Assembly: GCA_028023455.1 (NCBI GenBank)
Contig: JAQFVV010012972.1
Span: 295,971 to 359,970, forward strand
From: Epiperipatus broadwayi
Lineage: Eukaryota; Onychophora; Udeonychophora; Euonychophora; Peripatidae
Direction of reading: 5' to 3'
DNA: 64,000 nt
Below, one piece after another: positions 1 through 11,999 of the stretch. Position 1 is the stretch's first letter, and the number at the start of each line of letters is the position of its first letter. The translations under genes were made by a program, and so were the position numbers. The notes below the pieces were generated by a model that was given only the letters and a program-made list of their open reading frames with translations, was not told the DNA's origin and did no database searches.

Positions 1-373
1 CAGCACCTTATGGAAACTTTTCATAACCTTTAAAAAGACCATAGAATCTTTACTGTAGCGTTAAAAATGTTGGAATTAGTGACTTGAAGCCATTGTTTTA
101 AGCCAGAGAAGCCCATTTTAAACATTAAAATGACAATTTCATAGAGTTTCATCATGTGTCTCAAAATGCTGAAAAAAAATGTCTTACCTAAGATAAATTT
201 TCTATGAAAAAATTACAAAAACAGTACAGTTGGTAACTTCCATTTTTATTAGCTGACCCAGATCCTGTTATTCCATGTCAGGGTATATGCTAAAAATGTT
301 TGATTGTCCTTTCATGCAGGGTGTCTGTTAGAAATGTTTGGTTTTTAGTGGGGAAAAAATAACAGGAATAATT

Positions 374-800
374 TACAAGATGTTATGCAAAAAGTACTTG
401 AGTAAATTGTAATGTATTATATTATTATATTATGTTAATAAAAAATGGGGTATGACCTAAAATGTGTATTCCTTTCAAGTAAAATATACTCAAATAAATA
501 TCAAACAGTAATAAGAGCTTATGAGATATTATGCAAAGAGAACTGTAGTAAATTTGTAATATATTTAAAAATATAATTATTCATTATATTATATTATTGG
601 GGAAGGGGGCACCACCTAAAATATACATTCTTTTCAAGTAAAGTGTACAGCTTATGAGATATTATGCAAAGAAAACTGTAGTAAATTTGTAATATATTTA
701 AAAATATAATTACTCATTATATTCCATTATTGGGGAAGAGGGAGGGCACCTAAAATATGTATTATTTTCAAGTGAGTATAGTGTACTCAAAAAGTAAATA
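374..800. repeat. three tandem units of about 135-140 bp
   Basis: Three adjacent units begin near 378, 517 and 651, each with the motif ATATTATGCAAAG or a close variant, followed by TAAATTTGTAATATATT, a G-rich run and CACCTAAAATAT. Units two and three are nearly identical and unit one is more diverged. The related copy at 4960-5110 has only one unit, so the expansion happened in this copy. Confidence 0.75.
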
Positions 801-1052
801 TCAAACAAAAGTTTCTCAAAGATAAAATGGACAAAAAAATCAATAAACATCAAAATAAACAAATTTATTATGAGCACTGATTATATATGTGTGTGGAAGA
901 TGAAATATGAGAGTGGAAGGCTGAGGGTATGTGATCGAATCTGGATGTGCATGTTTTTATATCATCCAAATGTATTATCTAAAATTCTATCATATATATA
1001 TATATATGAAAAACAAAAAAACACAAGTTAAAATCTTGCATACGCTTGTATT

Positions 1053-1319
1053 TATGACAATAGATGGTGTTATATCAAAAACACCTTCAAGCGTTTGTTT
1101 GCATAAACATCAGAGCAAGTATTCACTATCTCTAACTTAATTTCCACCTTCAGATCATGATTTCAAGCTATTTGCTATCGTCCTTCACTGACGATAGCAA
1201 ATAGCTTGAAATCATGATCTGAAGGTGGAAATTAAGTTAGAGATAGTGAATACTCGCTCTGACATTTATGTAAACAAACGCTTGAAGGTGTTTTTGGTAT
1301 AACGCCATCTATTGTCATA
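1053..1319. repeat. foldback hairpin, 130-bp arms, 7-nt loop
   Basis: Arms 1053-1182 and 1190-1319 are reverse complements with a constant coordinate sum (2372), so there is no net indel; only a few mismatches are visible. The loop is CTTCACT. It sits inside a (TA)n tract: TA runs occur at about 991-1007 and again from 1317. If those runs are the target duplication, bases 1008-1052 form a one-sided tail, as in the other foldback elements of this window, but the TA repeat makes this boundary ambiguous. Confidence 0.85.
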
Positions 1320-1580
1320 TATATATATATAAAGTTATAAAACTAGGTCACAAAAGTTATTGGAAAAAAATAATTAAAAATTGTATTTTACAAAAACCAT
1401 CATAAAAAAATCCAAATTATATTGTAGAAAAAAAAGTAAAACGTCAAGTAAAGCAGAAAAAGATGGTGGATCGAAAGGACTAAGACCCATAAGTGTACAA
1501 TTTAACCATACTGTGCAAACTCAGTTGAAAATCTAAACTTTTGAACATGGGAGCTCAGGAGCTCTTCGTTTTACATCAAT

Positions 1581-3005
1581 TTATATATATATATTAGTAG
1601 TGCATTCAACTGTCATTACCACTGGCATACCATTATTAATTCTCTTCAATAAATACAAGCTAAAAGAAAACCAATCTGACAATTCCAAATTTAAAAACTT
1701 CTTCATTGGATATCTTGATCATGATTTTCAAACACAGATTTCAAACATGGATTGAAATACAACTGATACAGAATTGAATGTTGCAGGGAATATTTTGGCA
1801 GGGCAAGAAAATTATCAACATTGTGACAAGTTTGGAAAAGTCATTGTAATACAACATGTAAAACAAAAGAGTATTTGCAGCATCATTATAAATTGAGTCT
1901 TTTCTATGTGAAACACAAGATGGTAATTTGGGACAACAAAAATTAGATTAAAATGTCTTTCAAATATATTGTTTATCCAGCAAGCTAAAAACAACCATGT
2001 GATTAGATATTACAAATGATGAATGACATTCAAACATCACTAATTATAAAGTGAGAAAATTTATCCATCATTGTTAACCACTTCTGTAAACTGTAGAAAA
2101 TAAAGTTAAAATATTAACAATTACACAGGAGTAAAACTAAAATACAAAAACCAAGCAAGAATATTCATCAAACTTCTGGGAAATCTGTCTGAATCATCTA
2201 TTCAAAAAATATTTCGTAGGCAGATTATTGTTCAGGTCTTCAAAACAATTGTTTACAAAAACAAAAAAATGCCACATCCCATGATCAATGTATCAGTGAA
2301 CAATGTAAAAGAAAACTTTTATTAAAAGCCTATCATTTTATATGTTAAAGTATAAATCTGGTAAATGTAGCTTCTTGTATAAGATAAGATTGTGTTTCTG
2401 AGTTACTTTTAAAGCTTTTAATTAAAACTCAATTAACTACCTAATAAAATACAACCTATAAGTATTTTTATTAAGTTATGATTCTGGAAGAAATAATGTC
2501 TTAAGATGTTTGGAGAGGATTGGAATACATATCTACCATTTCCCTTGTTTCACAAACTTTAGAACAGGTTCATCACTTCTAAAACAAACCACTTTTAGCA
2601 TGCTTCTATTTCTGAAATTTCAAAAAGCTACCACTTCCAAGAAATTCTTAATATAAGAATTAATCTGATCTTGATGCAGTAAAACCATTAAAAATACATG
2701 CAACACAATATCAAGTATATTAACAGACTGACAAATTTTTAAAAAGTTAATTATAAAGAGTTGCCAATCATTGTATTTATCAGAACTACTGACCAGGTCT
2801 TTGACTGCATAAATATGGATTCAGTTAATTGAAACTAAAAAAACATATGTTAAAACATTATTCTAATTTCAAAGAAGCCTTTTATCATGCCATGGATGCT
2901 TCTACTAAATGCCACTACTTAAAAACAGTTGAAGAGTGTAAGGAACTCTGCAGACATTACGCCTATTTTAACCATTTACTATCAATTGCACAGAACTTGT
3001 TCCTG
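1581..3005. other. AT-rich non-coding stretch
   Basis: No recognisable gene, RNA or repeat. The only short open frame (2829-3020, 63 codons) has no recognisable motif and runs into the next foldback element. Confidence 0.5.
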
Positions 3006-3017
3006 TTAAATAATATT

Positions 3018-3425
3018 TGAAATTAAACTGAGAGACTGCAAACCTCTCATGCCTATTAGCCAATCAGGTGTTATTAATAGCGATCAAATCGTAAATACAA
3101 GACAGAGAATTTAACAAGAAGAGGGCATCCACCCTCTTCTTTACATGTCTTTCTATATGCCCAAGCCAGTCTGAAGTACTTAGATTTGAAAGCGTGAATC
3201 TTCAAACATATTCACATTTAATTCACTCAGTTTAAATTACAAACATACAACATGAAATCCTATGATTTACTATGCAGTAGTTTTTAGATGTTATAACTTG
3301 CAGTAACGTATGTATTTACGATTTGATCACTATTAATAACACCTGATTGGCTAATAAGTGTGAGAGGTTTGCAGTTTCTCAGTTTAATCTCAAATACTGC
3401 CTGCGCTTTATAAATTAAATATTAT
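3018..3425. mobile_element. foldback element with one-sided tail and 12-bp target duplication
   Basis: Arms 3018-3098 and 3312-3392 (81 bp, coordinate sum 6410) are reverse complements with few mismatches. The unpaired middle includes a small perfect hairpin around 3118-3142. A tail of about 33 bases (3393-3425) follows only the right arm. The direct repeat TTAAATAATATT flanks the whole unit at 3006-3017 and 3426-3437. No coding capacity. The flanking repeat is AT-rich, so chance is possible, but it fits the same plan as 3876-4258 and 39178-39408. Confidence 0.7.
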
Positions 3426-3875
3426 TTAAATAATATTATAAAACTCATTACTTATTCACTCTTGAGATATAAAATGTCACTAAATGATTCTATTGCTACA
3501 TTCCTTCTGACCACATCTCATAATTAGTAAACAAAGTAAAAAATATTTTTGTGCATTATCGTAGTTTCAAACAAAATAAAATCCACAAAAAATTATTACA
3601 TCTACAAGATGCCTTTAAACTTCCAGGCTAAATCAGGTCTATTACAACTAAAGCTCAAATGAGATGCATAAAAACCTGCACTATCCCAATAAACTATACA
3701 TGCCATTATTAAATACAATTTTAATGGCTGGTATTTTAATTGTGGCAATCATATTTGATTAATATTCCATTTAATTAGTTGTATTTATTATCTTTTATTT
3801 TCTCAAATTTTACCTCTATAAAATTAATTTTGTATTAAATCTTATTTGGAGTTTAGCTTAAGATTTATTAGTATG

Positions 3876-4258
3876 ATATACCATAAACACCTTAATTGAC
3901 ACTTTACAATTAGTTTTCATGATTTATCTTATTTCCTCTTCCATACAGTTTCAACTGTCCAGCAGTCATCATCAGAGCTACAACATTTAATCATATACAA
4001 TTAATACCTATCTATACATATATACCAATATATATACAGATATACAAATATATATATAAGAATTCAACAATTCCAACTATTAATCTAAATATGGACCTTT
4101 AATATCTGGACAAATGCTGGACAGTTGAAACTGTAGGCAAGAGGAGATAAAATATATATCTAAACTGCATTGTAAAGTGTCAATTAAGGTGTTTATGGTA
4201 TATTATATTATATAGAGTACAATAATGCAATAAAAAGAAGTGGAAGAAAATTTTTAAT
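3876..4258. mobile_element. foldback element with one-sided tail and 13-bp target duplication
   Basis: Arms 3876-3964 and 4115-4203 (89 bp, coordinate sum 8079) pair with no net indel; the middle is TA-rich. A 55-base tail (4204-4258) follows only the right arm. The direct repeat ATTTATTAGTATG is exact at 3863-3875 and 4259-4271. No open frame. The architecture is hairpin, then tail, then target duplication. Confidence 0.8.
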
Positions 4259-5028
4259 ATTTATTAGTATGTTGAACCTATTCCATTACCACAACATGAT
4301 AAACCTTTCTAAAGATTTGTTTTGTTTTTTGTTCATAGGTGGTACAAAATGTCTTCAGTAAATATGTGTCCAAGTTATTCTCAATTCCCCATATCTGAGA
4401 AATAAAATAATGAAATATTTAAAAAGTCTTTCTTTGCATTTGGCCAAATCATTAGCTTCATTAAGACTCTTTAAATTCTAAGATGCCATCTTCAATTTTA
4501 AAAAAAATTACAAGAAATATAATTTTTAATATATTTTCTATTTTATTACAATAAATATACATATATATATATATACATTTTTAGAAAAAAAAAAGTATGA
4601 AAGAATGTAATAAAGCTGATAAAATAGTCATTACGTAAAAAAAATTTTTTAAAAAATTTTTTTTAACACTTTTAAACATCTTTAATTTTACATTGGTTCA
4701 TAAATTCTAAATTTTGAAAATTATAAATTAGAATTACAATTTTAAAGACAGCTTCATCACATTTATCATAAAATGCTTAAAAAAGATATATAATATGACC
4801 TACCTGAGACAGATCTTCATGATAAAATGTGGGAAAAACAGACAATTGTTAACTGTTGTTTTTGCTAGCAGACACAGATCTTGTCTTTACATGCAATATA
4901 TCTACTAGTCCTTCCATGCAAAATATCTATTTGAAATGCTTGGTTTTAGTGAGGGGAAAAAATTACAGTAAGAACTATAGTAAATTGGAAATTATGAAAA
5001 AATCTAATTAATTATTATATTATTGAAG

Positions 5029-5039
5029 GGGGGGGGGGG
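5029..5039 (+). repeat. poly-G run
   Basis: A run of eleven G interrupts AT-rich DNA and corresponds to shorter G-rich runs at 600-610 and 733-748 in the related piggyBac-like copy. Confidence 0.8.
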
Positions 5040-5329
5040 CAAAACCTAAAATATGTATTTTTTTTCAAGCAAAAAGTGTATTCAAAAAAATAAATATCAA
5101 ACAAATAAAAATTTCTGTACAATAAAATGAATAAAAACAAAGTAAATTAATAAACAACAAAATAAACAAAGTAAAGCAATAAACAACAAAATAAACAAAA
5201 TTATTACAAGCACTGATTATATATGTGAGAGATGATGATTTGAAACAACTGATGAGTTTTGATTCAGTTTAAAATATGTATATTACAGTCACTTATCCTT
5301 ATCACATGTGAAATCATATGATTCTGAAC

Positions 5330-7110
5330 CTTATGTGTTCCATAGACATTTGAACTGTGCTGCTTCTGGCATGGTAAACAGCAAAGCAGCCTTTCTCTTC
5401 ACTACTATACAGGGGAATGCATCCACATTCCATGCAGCCAAAATAAATTGCATGTCATGCTTTATTTTTCAGGCATACAATGCATCTCCTTTTGATGAAT
5501 TTATTATGATTACACAAATCAGCTATAGTATGGCACCCAGACGGAATCTGAAAATGCGGTATTAATAAAGGCTTAAGTTTACTGGTTATAAAATCACCAA
5601 TAGAGCTGGCTGATAAAGCTATTCTATATTCCAGGTGTGATGTAGATCACATTTGCTTTTGGGTCATGTATAGTGTATAAAATGTAGGAATTAGTAGTAG
5701 CCATATCAAAACAATGCCAAAATAAACACATAGGCCAATGCTTAGACTTTCCATTCCAGCCGTATGCAATTTGCTTATGGTTTGCTATATCAACCCCACC
5801 CATAAAGCAGTTGTATTATTTAATTGCATTTGGACATAGATATGACTGTCATGTGTTCTAGCAACAGTACCAGTACCAGATGGTGGATAAGTATTATACA
5901 GCATAACAACTGTCTTCTTATCCATCCAAACTAGAAACTCAAGGCCACTGTCAACTAAAGAATGGAATTTCTCTCTTCATCTGTTTATAATTTTTAGTTT
6001 TTTCATGGATGCTCTCTGGAATACCATTCCTAACAACTTTCAGCATACAACAAGAAATTTTACTTGCAGACAGCATTTGTGCTAATTGTACACTAGTAAA
6101 ATATCTGTCATAAATAACAATGATACTGTTTGACATGTTTGTGACAAAATCACTGACAGCACAGTTTGGGTTCCCAGATTTAGGCCAGCATCTGAAGCTT
6201 CACTTTTGCTTGTATACAACTACATATGGTACACATATCCATTATGGCTATCTGCATAGACCCAACATTTGAAGCCTCACCATATCAGTTTTGAAACATC
6301 AGTTTCATGATGTTATGACCCTTAAATTTAGTAATTGTTCATCAACTGCTACTTCTTGGTGCATCTGATATACGACCTTGAAATTAATATTACAGTGATC
6401 TCTGATTGGGCTGATTTTCTAAATTCTATCATGCTGTTTACTAGTAAATGGTGGCATGGTTTTATTGTCATTGATATGCAAATTATTGAAAATGTCAAAA
6501 AAATGATCTAGTCTTAACTTTAGCAAGTATTGGTTGATGCAGATATTCATTTTTAGACCAAATAAATTTAAATTTTGGCACCCATGGCACACTAAAAACA
6601 TAAATTACCATGCCTAAAATGCATTCAATTCAGTGGATGACAGATTGACCCACTTCTGCACTGCTTTCCATTCTGCAGCATACCTATTGCTTTCAGAACA
6701 TATATGGCCAAATAATTTCCTATCAAAAAATAAATTTAAAAAATCAGAAACTGAATATTCAGGGGTGATGAGAAAATTTAGCCTGGAGACTTATTAAATG
6801 TTCCTATTAGCATGTGTGGTTCATTAATGTTTCCAAGAAATAAATTCAAATCAAGATGAAGGCCCTGGAATCAGCTCAGTCACCGTCCTCCTTACAGATA
6901 AATTCTCTGAGCTTTCTTTTTCTTTGTTCACCTTCTCGATCATCTAATAAATCACTACCACCATCTGACAAGTTGCTAGAAGAAGCCTCAGAAATACAGG
7001 CATCATCAATGAAAAATTCCTTATCTGAATCAGACTCAAATAACAATATCAAAATTTCTGGTGAAAGTCTCCATTATTGTCACACAAATTATTTTCCATT
7101 CACTAAATCT
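5330..7110 (-). pseudogene. piggyBac-type transposase, fragmented
   Basis: Read on the minus strand from 7110 downward, pieces occur in family order. First comes an acidic N-terminal stretch (about 7080-6890, rich in S, D and E, ending in a basic patch). Next is the DDE-domain start piece ending LHINDNKTMPP (6601-6419). Then comes the segment with YDRYFTS and LAQML (6136-5951), where the D of DRYFTS sits at the position of a catalytic aspartate of piggyBac transposases. Last is a C-terminal Cys-rich piece with CMEC and a following CF..YH-like motif (about 5470-5360). Several stops and frameshifts separate the pieces. Piece order and motifs make the family assignment good; the exact breaks were not counted. 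Confidence 0.7.
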
Positions 7111-7479
7111 AAAAGAAACTGAAAAAAAAAATTACAATATATGTGCTTGAGTGTATCAGTATTATTAGATAGAGTGGAGAGTGATGAGTCATCTGAAAGT
7201 CTGTGCTCAAATACCCTATATTACATATATAGACACAGGTATATAATAAGCCTGTGTTTCAGTTATTAAAATGTATTTTACAAAAAAAAACAAAAAAAAT
7301 CTATCTTTCATCATAGAGAAAAAATACTTACACCTTTTGAATTTTAAAAAGATGGTGAAAAACCTGTAAGTGTAAAATTTACTGTTTTTGTGCCAGTTCA
7401 GTTGGAAATCTAAAGTTTTAAAATAGGGAGTCTCAGGGGCACTTCAGACTCAAGGGAGGATCAATATAAAAGATATCCT

Positions 7480-9535
7480 TATTGACAGTAAAAATGCTTT
7501 ACATAATGAAATGATATAATTTTTTAAATAAAAAAATTAGCTAGTATGTACAAACTGAATTATACCACAGTAGAATGGATGCCTGTATATATGAATGCTG
7601 TGCAAATGTGTAAAAAATAAGTATTTTTATTGTGAAATTTAAATAAGCTTAATTTAATCATATATATATATATATATATATATATAAGGCAGACAAATTA
7701 AAATGTGTATTAAGAATATGTGATAAGTCAATTTAATGATGGAATAACTTTTATATTTAGGCAGGAAAAAAATATTTGTGTATGTGCATTTGAGTATCCA
7801 TTTATCTCTATGCCAAAGATAGATTACAAAAAATATTGAGGCATATATAAATAAATTGATAATAATATTTTCAAGTATTAAGATTTGAAATTAAATAAGA
7901 AAATATTGGTCTTCACACTTAAACTACTCAGTTAAAAAAGGTTTGGAGTCGAATAATTGTGAATAAATATGTAAAACAAGGTTATGTTAAATAAATTATA
8001 AATGTTTGAAGCCAAATAATAATTAAAATACAGATTTCATCTATCGTTTGTTTTCAGATGACAATTATGCATTAACTCTCACATATCATAAATAGATCTA
8101 GACATATTAGCACATTAACATTTTTATGGTGAGGAAAACTATATCTCTACATAACACATGCCCTAATTGAGAGATAGTATTACAGGCAGTTTAGAGGCAA
8201 ACCCAATCAACTTTTCAGCAGAATATTTTGTAAATAATTACATATTTAGTGAATATGTTCCCATAAGAAGAAATGTTGATATTATTTCTAATAATATTAA
8301 TTAAACACAATTTTTTGTTTGTGAAAATCTTTAAATTTGACATTTGGCAGTATTTTCCAATATTCCTATCAAAAAATCTCATGTTAATAAAGCAAATATT
8401 ATCCTCAAGTGATTATTCTCATTAAATTTCTTTTCAGTAGTACTCAAATTTGCAAACCAGATATGCATCAATGAATTGAAATACCTTTTGTAATACTAAA
8501 GTTTAATAAAAAATGCATTTTTTCTTTACTACATAATTCATATTACATTCAATATATTTAAATCGATGAATTATATATGCATTTAAGGCTTACAGTTTCA
8601 AAATGTATATTGGCATTAGATTATTAAAATATTTATATCCTGAGTTGTAAATGAATATTCAATAGTAGAGACTATAAAGTTATGCTTTCAAAAGTAGGAT
8701 TTAAAATACATTCACATTTATTTTTAATAAACAATATAACACAAATCTGCAGTTCTTTCTTACAACAAAACATTATGAAATTTTTTTAAATATAATTTAT
8801 CTTGATTATATTTATATAGAATCTCACTAGTATAGAAAAATAAGCTAGCAATCATTAGCAGATATCTACTTTATTAAAGTTAGATGAATTTTAAACTGTG
8901 AAATCATTACCATAAACTGCAATAAAATAGTGTTGTGACTAAAATTCAATAAAGATACATTATGAACTAATTATTGTATTAAAGTTGTGGGTATATAAAT
9001 TTATGTTCCTACTCTTTTTACAAAAATTATCTTCACATTACTAATCCTGTCTTGCTAACTGTAATTTCATCATAAATTTCACAATAACCAGCCTCTGAAA
9101 TGAGACCATTGAAATTTCTTGACAGCAGCCTTTTATTATGCCTATTTAAGCACAAAAATTATTATATGTATCTAAATCCATGCAAAAAATGATTTTTGCT
9201 ATGAAACAATCAAATTAAAACTTTCAGTTTGAAAAATAAGTTTGATTTGATTGAAATGAGTGAAGCCATTTTGATCCTGTATGCAAAAATTTACTTCATT
9301 GCTCTGAAATGTTCAAATACATAGAGACATAATAATTAAGATATCTTTTTAATTCACTGCTGCATTCCATTTACTTTTAAAGTGAGCAGTCACTATACAG
9401 AAATATTGTTAAAATGTTTGTGAACAAACAGAATAATGAATCATTGCTATAATGAACAATATTTTTTAAACTGCAATTAATTACATCTCTTAAGCACATA
9501 TTTCATTATCTGAAGTTAAGAAAAAAGTATACATA
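7480..9535. other. AT-rich non-coding stretch downstream of the zinc-finger gene
   Basis: No gene or repeat recognised apart from a (TA)n microsatellite near 7658-7686. On the minus strand this is the region 3' of the zinc-finger frame and may include its 3' UTR; no convincing end could be chosen among many possible polyadenylation hexamers. Confidence 0.4.
7658..7686. repeat. (TA)n microsatellite
   Basis: Uninterrupted TA dinucleotides. Confidence 0.85.
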
Positions 9536-11200
9536 TCAAGATAGTAAAACAACAAGGTTTACCACCTCCTGTTTAGTAAAATGTTTATTTTCATGAAATT
9601 CCCAATCACTTTTAACAATTGTTTTGTAATCACACATTCGACAAGTAAATACTTGATTAATAATTAAGGATTTTTCAGTTGTGTTCTTTAAGTTATTATA
9701 AGAAAGCATTTTGTTTTCATCCAAAATGGAATTAAAATATTTATTTTTTACATGTATGTCATCATGAATTTTAAAATTATCTTCCATAGAAGTTTCAAAT
9801 CCAAATGAATTGCACTGAAAAGAATGTTCCAATCTCTGTGTTTTTAAATAATTTCTGTCAAAAATCTTCAAATTACTTACAGTATGGGTTCTTCCATGCC
9901 ATTTTAAAGAACCCTTTTCTGCAGTCCTAAATTCACACAAACAACACTGAAATGGTTTATCTCCTGCATGTGCTCTTTCATGCTGTTTTAAATTACTTAG
10001 GTCTGCAGTTTTCACTGCACACAAACCACATTGAAATTGGTTTTTGCCTGCATGTTTTACTTCATGCCGCTTTAAAGTAGTCAGATCTGCACTTTTGTAT
10101 GCACACTGACTACATTCAAACGGTTTTTCTCCTGTATGTATTCTTTTATGCCGTTTTAGGCAATTCATGGTTGCAGCCTTAAATTCACACCAACTGCATT
10201 GAAATGGTTTGTTTCCTGTATGTGTTCTTTCATGTTGTTTCAAATTGCTACTGGTTGCAGTTTTAAATGCACACATACTGCATTCGAAAGGCTTTTCTCC
10301 TGTATGTATTCTTGTATGTTGTTTTAGACTGCTCATGGCTGCAGTCTTAAATTCACATAAACTACATTCAAGTGGCTTGTCTACAGTATGTGCTCTTTCA
10401 TGCTGTTTTAATTTGCTTATGCCTGCAGTTTTGAATGCACATATCCTACACTCAAAAGATTTTTCTGTTGCATGTATCCTTACATGTACTGATAAATTAA
10501 TTTTGTATGCAGTCTTATATTCACAAAAAATACATTTGAAAGGCTTAACTCCTGTATGTACTCTTTCATGTTGGTTTAAATTACCCCTGTTTGCAGTTTT
10601 GTATGCACACAAAGGGCATTCAAAAGGTTTTTCTCCTGTATGTGTTTTTTTATGCAATTTCGCAATAATCATGTCTGAAGTTTTGAATGCACATAAACTA
10701 CATTGAAAAGATATTTCTTTTGTATGTATCCTTTCATGCAGTTTTAAGGTAGGCTGATGTGCAGTTTTGAATGTACACAAACTACATTTAAAAGGTTTTT
10801 CTCCTGTATGTGTTCTTTTATGCCGTTTTAGACTACTCAAGGCTGCAGTCCTAAATTTGCACAAAACACATTGAAATGGTTTATCGCCTGTATGTGTTCT
10901 TTCATGCTGCTTTAAATTACTTATATTGCCAGTTTTTACTGCACACAAGCCACATCCAAAGGGTTTTTCTCCTGTATGGGTTCTTGTATGCCGTTTTAGA
11001 CTACTTAAGTCTACAGTCTTAAATTCACACAAACTACATTCAAAAGGCTTTTCTCCTGAATGAATTCTTCTATGCCGGTTTAAATGGCTCCTGTCTGCAG
11101 TTTTGTATGCACACAAAGTGCATTCAAAAGATTTTTCTCCTGTATCTGTTCTTTTATGCAGTTTTAAACTACTCATGGCTGCACTTTTGAATGCACACAA
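9536..11200 (-). CDS. C2H2 zinc-finger protein, poly-finger array
   Basis: A single uninterrupted frame of about 554 codons ends in TGA at 9536-9538. It contains 16 well-formed C-x2-C-x12-H-x3-H fingers, 15 of them in tandem at 28-residue spacing with TGEKPF-type linkers, and one isolated near the C-terminus (CRMCDYKT...HENKH). Most fingers carry the variant C-x2-C-[AE][FY]KTA. The first finger is damaged (HxxxD in place of HxxxH) and the second last lacks its second Cys (CNSF). The protein should bind nucleic acid in the nucleus, probably as a DNA-binding regulator; targets cannot be read. The frame has no ATG before its first finger: 11198-11200 is TTG, an in-frame TAG lies eight codons further upstream, and the first in-frame ATG is at 11174-11176. 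Either translation starts inside finger 1 or an upstream exon splices in. Upstream sequence is decayed finger DNA, so the gene may be a truncated copy. Confidence 0.8.
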   Translation of the reverse strand: MCAFKSAAMSSLKLHKRTDTGEKSFECTLCAYKTADRSHLNRHRRIHSGEKPFECSLCEFKTVDLSSLKRHTRTHTGEKPFGCGLCAVKTGNISNLKQHERTHTGDKPFQCVLCKFRTAALSSLKRHKRTHTGEKPFKCSLCTFKTAHQPTLKLHERIHTKEISFQCSLCAFKTSDMIIAKLHKKTHTGEKPFECPLCAYKTANRGNLNQHERVHTGVKPFKCIFCEYKTAYKINLSVHVRIHATEKSFECRICAFKTAGISKLKQHERAHTVDKPLECSLCEFKTAAMSSLKQHTRIHTGEKPFECSMCAFKTATSSNLKQHERTHTGNKPFQCSWCEFKAATMNCLKRHKRIHTGEKPFECSQCAYKSADLTTLKRHEVKHAGKNQFQCGLCAVKTADLSNLKQHERAHAGDKPFQCCLCEFRTAEKGSLKWHGRTHTVSNLKIFDRNYLKTQRLEHSFQCNSFGFETSMEDNFKIHDDIHVKNKYFNSILDENKMLSYNNLKNTTEKSLIINQVFTCRMCDYKTIVKSDWEFHENKHFTKQEVVNLVVLLS

Positions 11201-11990
11201 ACTACATAGAAAGTTTTTCTATTGTATAAATCCTTTTATGTATTGACAAACTTCTTTCACCTGTATGTAGTCTTAATTGAAAAAGTTTTTCTTCTGCATG
11301 TGCATTATTATTATGCCATTTATTCAGTTTTGAATCAACACAAACTACATTGAAAAGGTTTTTATTCTTTATGTGTTCTTTCATGCCACATCAAATGATG
11401 CTTTTGATAAGCTTTGAATACCCACAAACTACATTGAAAAAGCTTTTCTTGTGCAAGTATCATTTCACATACTGGTAAGCTACTTTTCCCTGCAATATTA
11501 CATTCACACAAACTACATTTGAAAACTTTTTGCTGTATATGTTCTTTCAAGCATTTTCAAACTTTCTTTTACAACAATCCAAATTTGCACAAATTAAATA
11601 ACAAGAACTTTCTCCTGTGTGCTTTCATGTATGGATAAATAGTAACAAACTATATTGAAAAAAGTTTTTTCATGCATCCTTACATTTTTCATATATGTAT
11701 TCTTCGGTTCACACCACCTATATTAAATAAGTTTTTCTCCATACTCTATTCTAAAACTTATCTGGAGATTCAAATCAGCACAAATTATATTGAAAAGATT
11801 TTTCTCCTCTGTGTTCTTTCATGTTTTCTTTTAAATTCACAGAAAGTGCAATCAATAACTTTTTGGACCATAGTAGGTTTTTCCATAATTTTAGCTTTAT
11901 CAAAAGCCGTAAAGAGTTATCTTTATACTTTTCATATATATGGCTTCTTACACAATCTCTCATTCATAATTATAGATATGGTTGGTTCTC
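11201..11990 (-). pseudogene. decayed zinc-finger repeats upstream of the intact array
   Basis: Minus-strand translation in shifting frames shows finger remnants: FKCSLCECN (from 11550), FQCSLWVFK with HERTHKE (to 11362), a THTGER-like linker around 11260, and more finger-length echoes to about 11960 (motifs equivalent to F.YNLC and MKEH). Spacing matches the 84-bp finger unit but stops and frameshifts are frequent. These are most simply the former 5' half of the same array, now lost, or a second array that decayed in place. Confidence 0.7.
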
Positions 11991-11999
11991 AATCACAAA

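Larger units (their letters stand above)
1..1580. mobile_element. non-autonomous piggyBac-like element copy (cut by window start)
   Basis: Bases about 100-900 match 4740-5230 in the same direction (shared stretches around a T-rich, G-run segment ending in the motif GCACTGATTATATATGTG). Bases about 1370-1580 match 7290-7480 (shared motif TCAGTTG.AAATCTAAA). The second locus has broken piggyBac transposase between these two flanks; here the coding middle is missing and a foldback element (1053-1319) lies in its place. I therefore read this copy as an internally deleted relative. Its true left end lies outside the window, and the terminal repeats were not identified. Confidence 0.5.
4740..7470 (-). 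mobile_element. degenerate piggyBac-like DNA transposon
   Basis: A broken piggyBac-type transposase lies on the minus strand (about 5330-7110). It is bracketed by non-coding flanks at 4740-5230 and 7290-7480 that also bracket the coding-less copy at 1-1580. Exact ends and TTAA target sites were not resolved. It is no longer able to make a full transposase. Confidence 0.6.

Noticed and set aside
931-1140. 69-codon frame
   Set aside because: It runs from a TA microsatellite into the arm of a hairpin; no motif.
10209-10706. 165-codon plus-strand frame with Cys/Leu-rich repeats
   Set aside because: It is the antisense of the zinc-finger array; its periodicity is the 84-bp finger unit.
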